Assembly: GCF_020554845.1 (NCBI RefSeq)
Contig: NZ_JAJCIA010000004.1
Span: 62,001 to 126,000 of the forward strand
Length of the DNA: 64,000 bases
From: Blautia faecis
Lineage (GTDB): Bacteria; Bacillota; Clostridia; Lachnospirales; Lachnospiraceae
Reading direction: 5' to 3'
The notes beneath the pieces were generated by a model, which saw only the letters and a list, made by a program, of their open reading frames with translations, did no database searches and was not told the origin of the DNA. The stretch's first letter is position 1, and each line of letters opens with the position of its first letter. Positions 52,608-60,800 of this stretch are shown piece after piece. The position numbers were made by a program, and so were the translations under genes.

Positions 52608-52997
52608 TTATTCCTGAGGATCGTCCTCGTATTCTTCCTTGGCTTCCTCCACTTCTTCTGCCTCTTCCTCTTCTTCGGCAGTCTCCTCTGCGTCTACGTC
52701 TTTCGCCTGCATCTTGCTGATCTGCTCTTTCAGGGCGGCCAGCTGATCCGGGGTCATTTTGCCAAGGACTTCCTTCAGTTCATCCGGGTTGGACGGCTTC
52801 AGGGTTACGTTTACGTTCTTCTTCACGCTCTCTTTGATATTGTGCTTCAGTTCCTGATTGAGAACCTTGCCCTGTTCTACAGTGAGCTCACCTTTCTTTA
52901 CCAGTTCCTCCAGAACTTCTTTGGATTTCTCTGCGGTCACTGCTGCAGTGCCGATTCCTGCAAGTAATAATTTTTTGATGCCTTCTCCAAGTTCCAT
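52608..52997 (-). CDS. Phasin-like coiled-coil protein
   Basis: 129 residues from the ATG at 52997, with AAAGGAGC upstream. LGEGIKKLLLAGIGTAAVTAEKSKEVLEELVKKGELTVEQGK is the phasin-family (polyhydroxyalkanoate-synthesis-regulator-like) pattern (quoted as domain, residues 2-43 region); an extremely acidic tail of Glu residues ends it. Upstream of the AarF gene and in the same direction, probably co-transcribed. Confidence 0.85.
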   Translation of the reverse strand: MELGEGIKKLLLAGIGTAAVTAEKSKEVLEELVKKGELTVEQGKVLNQELKHNIKESVKKNVNVTLKPSNPDELKEVLGKMTPDQLAALKEQISKMQAKDVDAEETAEEEEEAEEVEEAKEEYEDDPQE

Positions 52998-53074
52998 AGT
53001 GTGTGCTCCTTTCTTATTTACAGCTGTATCTGCCAACTCCCTGTGGGATTTTCGTTTTCAGCAGATCGGACTTC

Positions 53075-53455
53075 TCATAAAAGTCCAAGAAATACCAGCC
53101 CTTTAGGTACGAAAATGATCAGTCCGGCGATGGCGGCCATGATGGCAGCGATCAGGACGGCGCCTGCTGCGGTGTCCTTGGCGATCTTCGCCAGGGGCTT
53201 GTACTCGCTGGTCACCAGATCCACCACGGATTCTACGGCGGTGTTCACCAGCTCCAGTGCCATCACCAGTCCGAAAAGGCCAAGACAGATGCACCATTCC
53301 ACTGGGGAAAGCTTCAGGATGATGCCTGCGATCACTACCAGGACTGCCATGGCACAGTGGATCTTCATGTTCCGTTCCTTGCGGATACAGGTGAAAATTC
53401 CTTCAAATGCGTATCCGAAACTTTTCGTAATTGGTGGTTTCTTGGGTGCTGTCAT
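53075..53455 (-). CDS. dgkA: Diacylglycerol/undecaprenol kinase
   Basis: 126 residues; cytoplasmic N terminus FGYAFEGIFTCIRKERNMKIH and three membrane helices, with MALELVNTAVESVVDL holding the ExxNTAxE motif of the DgkA family. In Gram-positives it phosphorylates undecaprenol, the lipid carrier used by the capsule and cell-wall pathways. Start ATG at 53455 with AGGAAG. Confidence 0.94.
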   Translation of the reverse strand: MTAPKKPPITKSFGYAFEGIFTCIRKERNMKIHCAMAVLVVIAGIILKLSPVEWCICLGLFGLVMALELVNTAVESVVDLVTSEYKPLAKIAKDTAAGAVLIAAIMAAIAGLIIFVPKGLVFLGLL

Positions 53456-53543
53456 TTCGTACACTTCCTGTCTGTTGGTTTGGGGATAGTATAGCATATT
53501 TTGTGCTAAATTACTATAAATTTAGATATTTTTTACAATCATC

Positions 53544-55322
53544 TCATAATTTTATATCTTTTTGTCGTTCCTTCAGCTTCTCCATAACTGTAGGATACCG
53601 CTTATAATCTGTATGGGGCAAAGCCTGGGCTGCTACCATTAATTCCAGGAAATCCTCCACTTCGGCGAACTGAATATAAACCATTTCTTCCAGGATCTGG
53701 TCGATGTCAGTGAGGAGACTTCGGTTTAAAAGAAGCTTCTGAGCTCCTTCCAGTGAGGAGTTTCCAGCGTTGATAATGTGGTCGCGATCCATATCGGGAT
53801 ACATGCCGATGGTGATGGCGGATTCTTTGGATACGTATTTGCCAAAGGCTCCTGCCACGTAGAAGCGGTCTGCCTGGTTTAAGTCAAGACCGGATTCACG
53901 GAGCATGATTTCTACCATGGTGTGAGCGGCGGATTTGGTGCGGATAAATTCGTCGATGTCCTTCTGGTAGAAGTACAGACCGGAGGCATATTCCACACAG
54001 AGCTGGTTGTCTCTCTCCTGGATAAGAGGGCTTTTTTCCGGGGAAAGCTTGCCACGGATGTCAATCCAGCCTTCCAGGAAAAGCTCTGCAATCAGATCAA
54101 TGATGCCGGAACCGCAGATTCCCTGAGGCGGAGTTTCTCTCTTTCCATTACTGTCTTTGCATTTCTCATCTGATACATCTTCTGACAATAAATTTGTCAT
54201 TTTTTCAGTGTTAGATTGTACTGAATCTGTGATATTTTTCTGTTTTTTTCTCTCTCCATGCATAACTTCAAAGCATTCTGCCTGTTTTCCAATTACATGC
54301 ACAAAGATGTTTCCATCCCTTATCTTCACTTCATCTACTGCCCCTACGTCTGCCCGCATTCCAGTGCGCACCACGCCTCCCTCCAGTGCCGGTCCTGCTG
54401 CGCCTGCGCCGCAGAGAAGAAATTCTTTATTTCCGATCACCAGCTCGCCGTTGGTTCCGATATCGAAGAAAACACTGATCTCGTTTTTCTTGTATAATTC
54501 AGTGTCGATCATGCCGCTGATAATATCGCCGCCAAGGTAGTTTGACTTGGCAGGATAACAATAAACGTAGCCTTTCAGCGGAATGTCCAGATCGCGTGCC
54601 AGCTGGAAGCCGGGGCAGTCGGCATGGACTGCGTGCGGTGTGTAGAAAACGCAGAATGCATCCATTCCCAGAAGGAAGTGAATCATGGTGGTGTTGCCTG
54701 CGATTACCATGGAGAGCGCGCTGCGTGAAATACTTCTTGCTTTTTGGGCAGCATTTTTCGCCCCTCTGTCGTCACACGATTCGCTCACACCGTTATTTTC
54801 TGTCTTTTGTTCAGAAGGTGTACCTTGCATTTCCAGACTTGCATCCAGCTTATCCATGCATTCACAAATGGATTCCACCGTAGCCCGCCGCACTTCTTCC
54901 AGCTTTTCCCTATTATCTTTACAGTAAAAAATCCTGGACAGAATATCAGTCCCCCACTGGATCTGCTTATTGAAGCAGCTGACCTCTTTCAAAATCTCTC
55001 CACTGTTGCAGTCCAGAAGTCTCGCCACCACAGTGGTGCTTCCCAAATCCACCGCCAGACCATAATGCTGCGCGGTGGTATCTCCTTCCTCAATCTCCAA
55101 CATTTCCCAGTTTTCCCCATTCCAGGCAAGGGAAACCGTTATTTTCCACTTTGCGTTGTCCAGCAAGGGGTATAACTTCCGCAAAATGTGGACAGGTATA
55201 TGAACTCGCTCTTCCACACCTGCTGCCGCCAGGCTATCCAGGATCCGTTGCTGGTCTGAGCGGGGATCGTCTTCGGTTGGGAGGGGGAGTTCGAGATATA
55301 TTTTTCGGCTGAGACCGTTCAT
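53544..55322 (-). CDS. ASKHA-domain protein, RACo-like (no N-terminal Fe-S domain)
   Basis: 592 residues of DUF4445/RACo type, which reactivates corrinoid iron-sulfur proteins with ATP. The ASKHA core has YGLAVDLGSTTVVARLLD (phosphate loop), CFNKQIQWGTDILSRI, VFFDIGTNGELVIG and LCGAGAAGPALEGG. The N-terminal [2Fe-2S] ferredoxin domain that usually precedes the LPLPTEDDPRSD linker is missing: the protein starts at the linker behind GGAGC. Two low-complexity insertions (residues about 165-200 and 360-395) are unusual. Together they suggest a divergent or non-redox variant. Confidence 0.85.
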   Translation of the reverse strand: MNGLSRKIYLELPLPTEDDPRSDQQRILDSLAAAGVEERVHIPVHILRKLYPLLDNAKWKITVSLAWNGENWEMLEIEEGDTTAQHYGLAVDLGSTTVVARLLDCNSGEILKEVSCFNKQIQWGTDILSRIFYCKDNREKLEEVRRATVESICECMDKLDASLEMQGTPSEQKTENNGVSESCDDRGAKNAAQKARSISRSALSMVIAGNTTMIHFLLGMDAFCVFYTPHAVHADCPGFQLARDLDIPLKGYVYCYPAKSNYLGGDIISGMIDTELYKKNEISVFFDIGTNGELVIGNKEFLLCGAGAAGPALEGGVVRTGMRADVGAVDEVKIRDGNIFVHVIGKQAECFEVMHGERKKQKNITDSVQSNTEKMTNLLSEDVSDEKCKDSNGKRETPPQGICGSGIIDLIAELFLEGWIDIRGKLSPEKSPLIQERDNQLCVEYASGLYFYQKDIDEFIRTKSAAHTMVEIMLRESGLDLNQADRFYVAGAFGKYVSKESAITIGMYPDMDRDHIINAGNSSLEGAQKLLLNRSLLTDIDQILEEMVYIQFAEVEDFLELMVAAQALPHTDYKRYPTVMEKLKERQKDIKL

Positions 55323-55396
55323 CGTTTTTCAGCTCCTTATTCTTTACTCATTTTGAGTGTATTTATATATTCTATTCCTTTTTTGGATATTTTTTA

Positions 55397-55425
55397 TTGA
55401 CGTAATTCGAATTATTCTATATAAT
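55397..55425 (+). promoter_or_regulatory. Promoter of toxin copy 1
   Basis: TTGACG (55397-55402), 17 bp, TATAAT (55420-55425). Confidence 0.75.
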
Positions 55426-55516
55426 AAATATATGTATTTCAAATTTAATATATTTTCCCGAGCAGTTGGGGGACGTGCTCTCACCCATCCGAGTTTTTAT
55501 GGAGGAGGTGATACTT

Positions 55517-55591
55517 ATGTCAACCTATGAGGAATTTATGGTTATTTTAACCGCAGGTATTTTACTTGTTTCGATTCCAGAGCATGTTTGA
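55517..55591 (+). pseudogene. Type I holin-like toxin, copy 1, broken
   Basis: Begins MSTYEEFMVILTAGILLVSI as in copy 2 at 55910, then diverges and stops after 24 codons where the 88-bp insertion begins. GGAGGAGG lies 8 bases before the ATG. After the insertion the original end (LEFAIHKK) resumes at 55661. The gene is disrupted. Confidence 0.8.
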
Positions 55592-55664
55592 AAAAGGCTT
55601 TCTGCAAGATGTGCGTCACAATTTGCGTGCAGATTGCAGGAATGTTTTTTCAAACAGGTTCTGG
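55577..55664. mobile_element. 88-bp MITE-like insertion in toxin copy 1
   Basis: Ends are imperfect inverted repeats of 19 bp (CCAGAgCaTGTTTGAAAAA at left and its inverse at right, 2 mismatches). Comparison with copy 2 shows that about 84 bp were added. A related right end lies at 62551-62585. No coding capacity, so transposition would need a helper enzyme. Confidence 0.75.
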
Positions 55665-55683
55665 AATTCGCCATACATAAGAA

Positions 55684-55787
55684 ATAGCCGTCCTAACCCT
55701 GGAAAAGTTGCGGAACGGCTATCTCAATAGTCAACACCCAATATAACAGGATCAGGTAGAGAGCATCTACCTTCCAACTGTTCTGGT
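55684..55787 (-). ncRNA. Putative antisense antitoxin RNA, copy 1
   Basis: Starts about 7 bases after the -10 at 55794-55799 and runs through the inverted repeat ATAGCCGT/ACGGCTAT (55684-55722) towards the toxin 3' end. Size is an estimate. Confidence 0.55.
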
Positions 55788-55793
55788 GAGTAT

Positions 55794-55822
55794 ATTATAT
55801 CTATTCTATACTATATTGTCAA
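55794..55822 (-). promoter_or_regulatory. Antisense promoter, toxin copy 1
   Basis: Minus-strand TTGACA (55817-55822), 17-bp spacer, TATAAT (55794-55799): full consensus, pointing at the toxin's 3' end. Confidence 0.85.
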
Positions 55823-55909
55823 TTAAGTTTTTAAATTTAATATATTTTCCCGAGCAGCTGGGGGACGTGCTCTCACCCGTCCGAGTTTTTACGGAAGGGG
55901 GTGATTATT

Positions 55910-55996
55910 ATGTCAACATACGAAGAATTTATGGTTATTTTAACCGCAGGTATTTTACTTGTTTCTATTCTGGAATTTGCCATACATAAGAAATAG
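55910..55996 (+). CDS. Type I toxin, TxpA-like holin-like peptide (28 aa)
   Basis: 28 residues: MSTYEEFMVILTAG then ILLVSILEFAIHKK, one membrane helix with a charged C terminus. This is the pattern of the putative holin-like toxin family (MSTYEAL.. in TxpA/BsrG relatives). Ribosome binding site AAGGGGGTGA sits in a leader that can fold (GAGCA...TGCTC). A consensus antisense promoter lies downstream in converging direction, so the unit looks like a type I toxin-antitoxin module. Confidence 0.82.
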   Translation: MSTYEEFMVILTAGILLVSILEFAIHKK

Positions 55997-56091
55997 CCGT
56001 CCTGACCCTGAGAAAGTTACGAACGGCTATTCCATCTTCAAAATAAGTACCAGGGATGGGTAGAGAGCATCTACCTTCCAGCTGTTCTGGT
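55992..56091 (-). ncRNA. Putative antisense antitoxin RNA, copy 2
   Basis: Starts near 56091 below the promoter at 56098-56126 and covers the hairpin AATAGCCGT/ACGGCTATT (55992-56031), whose left arm contains the toxin stop codon. It overlaps the toxin mRNA's 3' end; the length is inferred. Confidence 0.55.
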
Positions 56092-56097
56092 GAGTAT

Positions 56098-56126
56098 ATT
56101 ATATCTATTCTATATGATTTTGTCAA
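56098..56126 (-). promoter_or_regulatory. Antisense promoter, toxin copy 2
   Basis: Minus-strand TTGACA (56121-56126), 17-bp spacer, TATAAT (56098-56103). Confidence 0.85.
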
Positions 56127-56156
56127 TCAATAATAGAAAATGGAGGGATTTTTATC

Positions 56157-56558
56157 ATGACTTTTGGAAAAAGACTTATGCAGCTGCGTAAAGAACATGG
56201 TTATCGCAATCGCGACACTTTCGCGGCTGAGCTTGGCATTCCCGCCAACACTTTGCGCAATTACGAAATGGACATTCGGGAACCTGGCTTTCCATTTCTT
56301 ATAAAGATATCGCAGTTTTTTCACGTCTCTACCGATTACCTGTTAGGATTAACGGAAGAAAGAGCGACTACAGCTGTCGATGTTCAATCCCTCTCCGAAC
56401 AGCAGCTTATCGAGAAATATCGTCTTCTTGACTGCACTGGAAAAGAACTTGTAGATTACACAATTGCCATTGAATTAAAGCGAACCACCTTATTGGAAAA
56501 TCAAAAAAACCGCATTCTCCATTATGAGCAAGCGTTTAATTTCTTAAAACAGTCATAA
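56157..56558 (+). CDS. XRE-family transcriptional regulator
   Basis: 133 residues; HTH_3 domain residues 4-58 (KRLMQLRKEHGYRNRDTFA, GIPANTLRNYEMDIREPGF), then a helical C-terminal region. TGGAGGG precedes the ATG at 56157. It lies next to the toxin-antitoxin units and faces leuS. It is not a phage repressor type with an ImmA neighbour; target unknown. Confidence 0.88.
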   Translation: MTFGKRLMQLRKEHGYRNRDTFAAELGIPANTLRNYEMDIREPGFPFLIKISQFFHVSTDYLLGLTEERATTAVDVQSLSEQQLIEKYRLLDCTGKELVDYTIAIELKRTTLLENQKNRILHYEQAFNFLKQS

Positions 56559-56605
56559 TCGTTTTATGCATTTTCTATATACTTCTATAGCCAGCAGTGG
56601 ACTAT

Positions 56606-56643
56606 CTCAAAAAACTCCCCACCGATCATTCAGTGGAGAGTTT
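56606..56643 (-). terminator. Terminator of leuS (bidirectional)
   Basis: AAACTCCCCAC (56612-56622) pairs with GTGGAGAGTTT (56633-56643); on the minus strand TTTTTT follows. It also lies after the XRE gene on the plus strand. Confidence 0.8.
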
Positions 56644-56660
56644 CTCTATTCCAGTAATCT

Positions 56661-59063
56661 TTATTTCGCAACAAAGTTTACGATCTTATTCGGTACATAA
56701 ATCTCTTTTACAAGAGTCTTGCCTTCCAAGAAGGAAGCTACTCTCTCGTCCTTCTTCGCCAGCTCAAGAGCTTCCTCTTTCGCACAGCCGTTCGGGATTA
56801 CGATGGTTCCACGAACCTTACCATTGACCTGGACACCGATTTCTATGGAGTCCTCTACAGTCTTGCTCTCTTCATATTCCGGCCACTGGGAAAGGGAAAG
56901 TAAGCCTTCTCCGCCGATGGTCTCCCAGATTTCCTCGCAAAGATGAGGTGCAAACGGGCAAAGGAGCTTGATGAAGATCACAAGGTCATCCTTGCTGATC
57001 TTGCCAACTGCATAAATCTCGTTGATAAGAGTCATCAGGCAGGCAATTGCAGTGTTGAACTTCATAGCCTCGATATCGGAGGATACCTTCTTGATTGCCT
57101 TATGGATCTTAACCTCCATATCCTTGGCTGCCGGCTCCTCTGTCATGATATCGGTCAGTCCTGCAACTCTCTCAAGGAAACGCTTGCAGCCTCTTACGGA
57201 GCTGTCGTTCCACGGAGCAGCTGCGCCGTAGTCACCCATGAAGAGAACGTAGGTACGAAGTGCATCTGCACCATACTCATTTACAATATCAAGCGGATCA
57301 ACAACGTTGCCCTTGGATTTACTCATCTTGTCGCCGTCTGAACCAAGGATCATACCCTGTGCAGAACGTTTCGCATATGGCTCCGGAGTATTGACAATTC
57401 CCATGTCATACAGGAAATGATGCCAGAATCTGGAGTAGATCATATGTCTGGTTACATGCTCCATACCGCCGTTGTACCAGTCAACCGGCATCCAGTATTC
57501 CATCTTCTTGCGGTCTGCAAGAGCTTCTGTATTGTGTGGATCCACATAACGAAGGAAATACCAGGAAGATCCAGCCCACTGTGGCATGGTATCAGTCTCT
57601 CTCTTGGCATCGCCGCCGCATTTCGGGCATTTGCAGTTTACGAAGGAATCGATCTTTGCAAGTGGAGACTGTCCGTCCTCACCTGGCTGGAAGTCTTTGA
57701 TCTTCGGCAGACGAAGCGGAAGCTCCTCATATGGAACTGCTACATCACCACATTTCGGACAATGAACGATCGGGATTGGCTCGCCCCAGTATCTCTGACG
57801 GTTAAATGCCCAGTCTTTCATCTTATACTGAACGCCAGCTTTACCAATGCCCTTCTTCTCAAGCTCTTCCAGCATGCGCTTGATGGAATCCTTCTTATTT
57901 GTATAGCCATTCAGGAAATCGGAGTTGATCATCTCACCGTCACCTGTGTAGGCTTCTTTCTCAATGTCGCCGCCCTTGATAACCTGGATAATGTCAATAC
58001 CAAATTTCTTGGCGAAATCATAGTCTCTCTGGTCATGTGCTGGTACCGCCATGATCGCGCCGGTACCATATCCCATCATTACATAGTCTGCAATGTAGAT
58101 TGGGATCTTCTTGCCATTTACAGGATTTACGCCCTCAAGTCCCTGGATGCATACACCTGTTTTCTCTTTTACAAGCTGGGTTCTCTCGAACTCAGTCTTC
58201 TTCGCACACTCTTCACGGTAAGCCTTGATCTCATCCATGTTGGTAATGCGGTCAGCATATTTGTCGATCAGCGGATGCTCCGGTGCGATAACCATGAAGG
58301 TTACACCAAACAGGGTATCTGGTCTGGTGGTGTAAATCTGCAGTGTCTCATCAATTCCGTCAACTGCAAAGTTTACGAAAGCACCTGTGGATTTACCGAT
58401 CCAGTTTACCTGCTGCTGCTTGATGTTCGCCGGATAATCCACATCCTCCAGTCCCTCAAGAAGCTTGTCTGCATACTGGGTGATTCTTAAATACCAGACA
58501 TCCTTGGACTTCTGGATAACGTCGCTGTGGCAGATATCGCATTTGCCGCCCTGACTGTCCTCATTGGAAAGAACAACCTTACAGGATGGGCAATAGTTAA
58601 CTAATGTCTTATCACGGAAAACAAGTCCGTTCTCAAACATTTTCAGGAAAATCCACTGGGTCCATTTATAGAAATCTTCCTGTGTGGTATCGATCACACG
58701 GCTCCAGTCAAAGGAGAATCCAACACTCTTCAGCTGATTAGTGAATTTCGCAATGTTCTGGTCTGTGATCTCACGAGGATGTGTATTCGTCTTAATCGCA
58801 TAATTCTCAGTAGGAAGTCCGAATGCATCGAATCCGATGGGGAACAGTACATTGTATCCCTGCATTCTTCTCTTTCTGGAAAGTACCTCGATACTGGAAT
58901 ATGCCTTAATATGTCCAACGTGCATTCCCGCACCACTTGGGTATGGGAACTCTACAAGGCCGTAGAATTTCGGTTTATCACTTCCGTCAACAGCTTTAAA
59001 TGCCTGCTGCTCTTCCCACTTTTTCTGCCATTTCGGCTCAATTTTCTTAAAATTGTGTTTCAT
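56661..59063 (-). CDS. leuS: Leucyl-tRNA synthetase
   Basis: 800 residues from the ATG at 59063 (GGAGGAAC upstream). Class I signatures: PYPSGAGMHVGHIKAY (HIGH-type, residues 40-55) and DKMSKSKGNVVDP (KMSKS), with an editing domain in between and an anticodon-binding C terminus. Charges tRNA-Leu. Its promoter lies in duplicated 35-bp hairpin units; no T-box leader is evident. Confidence 0.97.
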   Translation of the reverse strand: MKHNFKKIEPKWQKKWEEQQAFKAVDGSDKPKFYGLVEFPYPSGAGMHVGHIKAYSSIEVLSRKRRMQGYNVLFPIGFDAFGLPTENYAIKTNTHPREITDQNIAKFTNQLKSVGFSFDWSRVIDTTQEDFYKWTQWIFLKMFENGLVFRDKTLVNYCPSCKVVLSNEDSQGGKCDICHSDVIQKSKDVWYLRITQYADKLLEGLEDVDYPANIKQQQVNWIGKSTGAFVNFAVDGIDETLQIYTTRPDTLFGVTFMVIAPEHPLIDKYADRITNMDEIKAYREECAKKTEFERTQLVKEKTGVCIQGLEGVNPVNGKKIPIYIADYVMMGYGTGAIMAVPAHDQRDYDFAKKFGIDIIQVIKGGDIEKEAYTGDGEMINSDFLNGYTNKKDSIKRMLEELEKKGIGKAGVQYKMKDWAFNRQRYWGEPIPIVHCPKCGDVAVPYEELPLRLPKIKDFQPGEDGQSPLAKIDSFVNCKCPKCGGDAKRETDTMPQWAGSSWYFLRYVDPHNTEALADRKKMEYWMPVDWYNGGMEHVTRHMIYSRFWHHFLYDMGIVNTPEPYAKRSAQGMILGSDGDKMSKSKGNVVDPLDIVNEYGADALRTYVLFMGDYGAAAPWNDSSVRGCKRFLERVAGLTDIMTEEPAAKDMEVKIHKAIKKVSSDIEAMKFNTAIACLMTLINEIYAVGKISKDDLVIFIKLLCPFAPHLCEEIWETIGGEGLLSLSQWPEYEESKTVEDSIEIGVQVNGKVRGTIVIPNGCAKEEALELAKKDERVASFLEGKTLVKEIYVPNKIVNFVAK

Positions 59064-59086
59064 TGATGGTTCCTCCACATTTATTG

Positions 59087-59165
59087 TGCCTGTCATAACT
59101 GTTCAATGCCTTCACAGTTATTGCCTATCATAACTGTTTAATACCTTCACAGCTATTGCCTGTCA
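59087..59165. repeat. Tandem 35-bp hairpin units upstream of leuS
   Basis: Units at 59087-59121 and 59122-59156, plus a 9-bp partial third. Each holds ATAACTGT...ACAGTTAT (8-bp inverted repeat; the second unit has ACAGCTAT). The two units differ at few positions. Confidence 0.85.
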
Positions 59166-59166
59166 A
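59138..59166 (-). promoter_or_regulatory. leuS promoter inside the repeats
   Basis: Minus-strand TTGACA (59161-59166), 17 bp, TATTAA (59138-59143). The homologous boxes of the other unit are degenerate. Confidence 0.65.
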
Positions 59167-59223
59167 CAAAATAACCGTCGGCTGATCTGCCTGTTTATCG
59201 CGCAGATCAGGCACGTTATTTTG
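59167..59223 (-). terminator. Terminator of the S41 protease gene
   Basis: CAAAATAAC/GTTATTTTG outer and GCTGATCTGC/GCAGATCAGG-like inner stems at 59167-59223, with T-rich ends on the minus strand. Confidence 0.75.
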
Positions 59224-59264
59224 CAAAAATCCTTTTACCATTCTAATCCAACATAGTGGTTTTG

Positions 59265-60449
59265 TCAACGAGAAACCGCCTCTATTGCGGCCTGAAGCTG
59301 ATTATCCTCGTCATGGGTATAATCCGTCCGGTTTAAAAGGCTGGCATCCAGTTTTACCTCCACATCCGGTGTGATTCCCACCTTGTGGATATCATTGCCC
59401 TTGGGGGTAAAATATTTCGCTGTAGTCAGCTTCACCGCACTTCCATCAGAGAGCTGGCGGATGCTCTGAACGATTCCCTTTCCATAAGTGGTGGTTCCCA
59501 CAATCGTTCCAATCTCATAATCCTTCACAGCTCCGGCAAAAATCTCCGATGCACTGGCGCTGTTCTCATTTACCAGCACTGCCAGAGGAATGTCGATCGG
59601 GGTGTCTCCGTCACACTTCATCTCCTGTTTTTCCCCATATTTGTCCTCTGTATACACGATCAGTCCTTCGGGCAGAATCTGGCGCAACACATCGCACACA
59701 GAAGAAAGCACCCCACCTGGATTGTCACGAAGATCCACGATCAGCTTCTCCATGCCTTTTGCCTGAAGATCTTTGTAAGCATCCTCAAACTGCTGGGGTG
59801 TCACCATGGTAAACTCTGTAATTCGCAAATACCCTATAGAATCCTCCAGCATTTCATAAGAAACAGTGGGCAGCTCCACATCGCTCAAAGTCACTGTAAT
59901 TTCTTCCGGTTCATCTGCCTCCTGATGATAAACGGTCAGAATAGAAGTACCGTCCTCCTTTTCCCGTATCATCTTTGAGACCTCAGCAGGCGTCATTTCC
60001 GTTACATCCGTTCCGTTCACAGCCGTGATCACATCATTCGCCTTCAGCCCGGCCTCATCTGCCGGACTGCCCTCATAACAATCCACCACCAGAATACCAC
60101 CCTCCGTATTTTGGGTAATGCTCACGCCGATTCCAGAGTAAGAGCCCTCGGTGTCTCTCATCTCCTCCTCGTATTCTTCCTCCGTATAATATCTGGAATA
60201 CGGATCCCCCAGCCCATAAAGAAGCCCGGTATAAATCCCCTCCTTCAGCGAATCCTCATCCACATCTTCCAGATAATTCTGATCTATAATATCTTCCAGA
60301 TACTTAATCTTCTGGGTAACTGCCACATCCGACAGTACATTACTTCCCGCACGTCCCGCTTTCTGAAGCCCCACATATCCCCCGCCCAGCACCAGGGATG
60401 CGCAAAGTACACCAGTTATGGCTCCCTTTAAAAATTGTTTATCTGCCAT
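59265..60449 (-). CDS. S41 carboxy-terminal processing protease
   Basis: 394 residues: an N-terminal membrane anchor (AITGVLCASLVLGGGYVGL, residues 10-28), a helical region, a PDZ domain (GSPADEAGLKANDVITAVNG about 130-150) and the peptidase S41 domain. VNENSASASEIFAGAVKDY contains the nucleophile Ser and TTYGKGIVQS the catalytic Lys. CtpA-type enzymes process envelope proteins outside the membrane; FtsEX nearby also acts in cell-wall hydrolysis control. Family member; gene name not fixed. Confidence 0.93.
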   Translation of the reverse strand: MADKQFLKGAITGVLCASLVLGGGYVGLQKAGRAGSNVLSDVAVTQKIKYLEDIIDQNYLEDVDEDSLKEGIYTGLLYGLGDPYSRYYTEEEYEEEMRDTEGSYSGIGVSITQNTEGGILVVDCYEGSPADEAGLKANDVITAVNGTDVTEMTPAEVSKMIREKEDGTSILTVYHQEADEPEEITVTLSDVELPTVSYEMLEDSIGYLRITEFTMVTPQQFEDAYKDLQAKGMEKLIVDLRDNPGGVLSSVCDVLRQILPEGLIVYTEDKYGEKQEMKCDGDTPIDIPLAVLVNENSASASEIFAGAVKDYEIGTIVGTTTYGKGIVQSIRQLSDGSAVKLTTAKYFTPKGNDIHKVGITPDVEVKLDASLLNRTDYTHDEDNQLQAAIEAVSR

Positions 60450-60495
60450 CTATATTTCTCCTTATTTTCGCTATACAAGTTCTATCCAACCAGCA

Positions 60496-60673
60496 GCATT
60501 TGGGCAACTGATATTCCTAAGCAAGTCATTTCAGGTGCGCCCTTAGCGCAGGTGAGATCCGATGGTTACGAAGACTTAGACGCGAGGGCTCTCCCGAGCG
60601 TCTTAGTCGCAGTTACCAGCTAGCTCGCCGGAGCGTTGCACCGACTTGCGTGGAATATCATTTGCCCAAATGC
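60496..60673. repeat. 178-bp giant imperfect palindrome
   Basis: Perfect 12-bp ends (GCATTTGGGCAA ... TTGCCCAAATGC), followed inward by further pairs: GATATTCC/GGAATATC, GCAAGTC/GACTTGC, GGTGC/GCACC, GGTTAC/GTTACC and GACTTAGACGC/GCGTCTTAGTC. Nearly the whole element folds as one long hairpin. G+C-rich core with no coding. Likely a MITE-type palindromic repeat or structured RNA gene; no relatives are seen in the window. Confidence 0.85.
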
Positions 60674-60800
60674 GTCCGCCCTGAATACCCTCTCTATCTC
60701 TTTATACAAAAGGACTGCCAGATCTCTCCAGCAGCCCCCATATCCTCTTCTCATATTCTGGCGGAATGCGAATAACCGCCCTTATTGTAAAACAGAACTC

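Noticed and set aside
59064..59264. T-box leader for leuS
   Set aside because: No T-box consensus AGGGTGG or specifier-loop structure was found; only repeats, promoter and a terminator.
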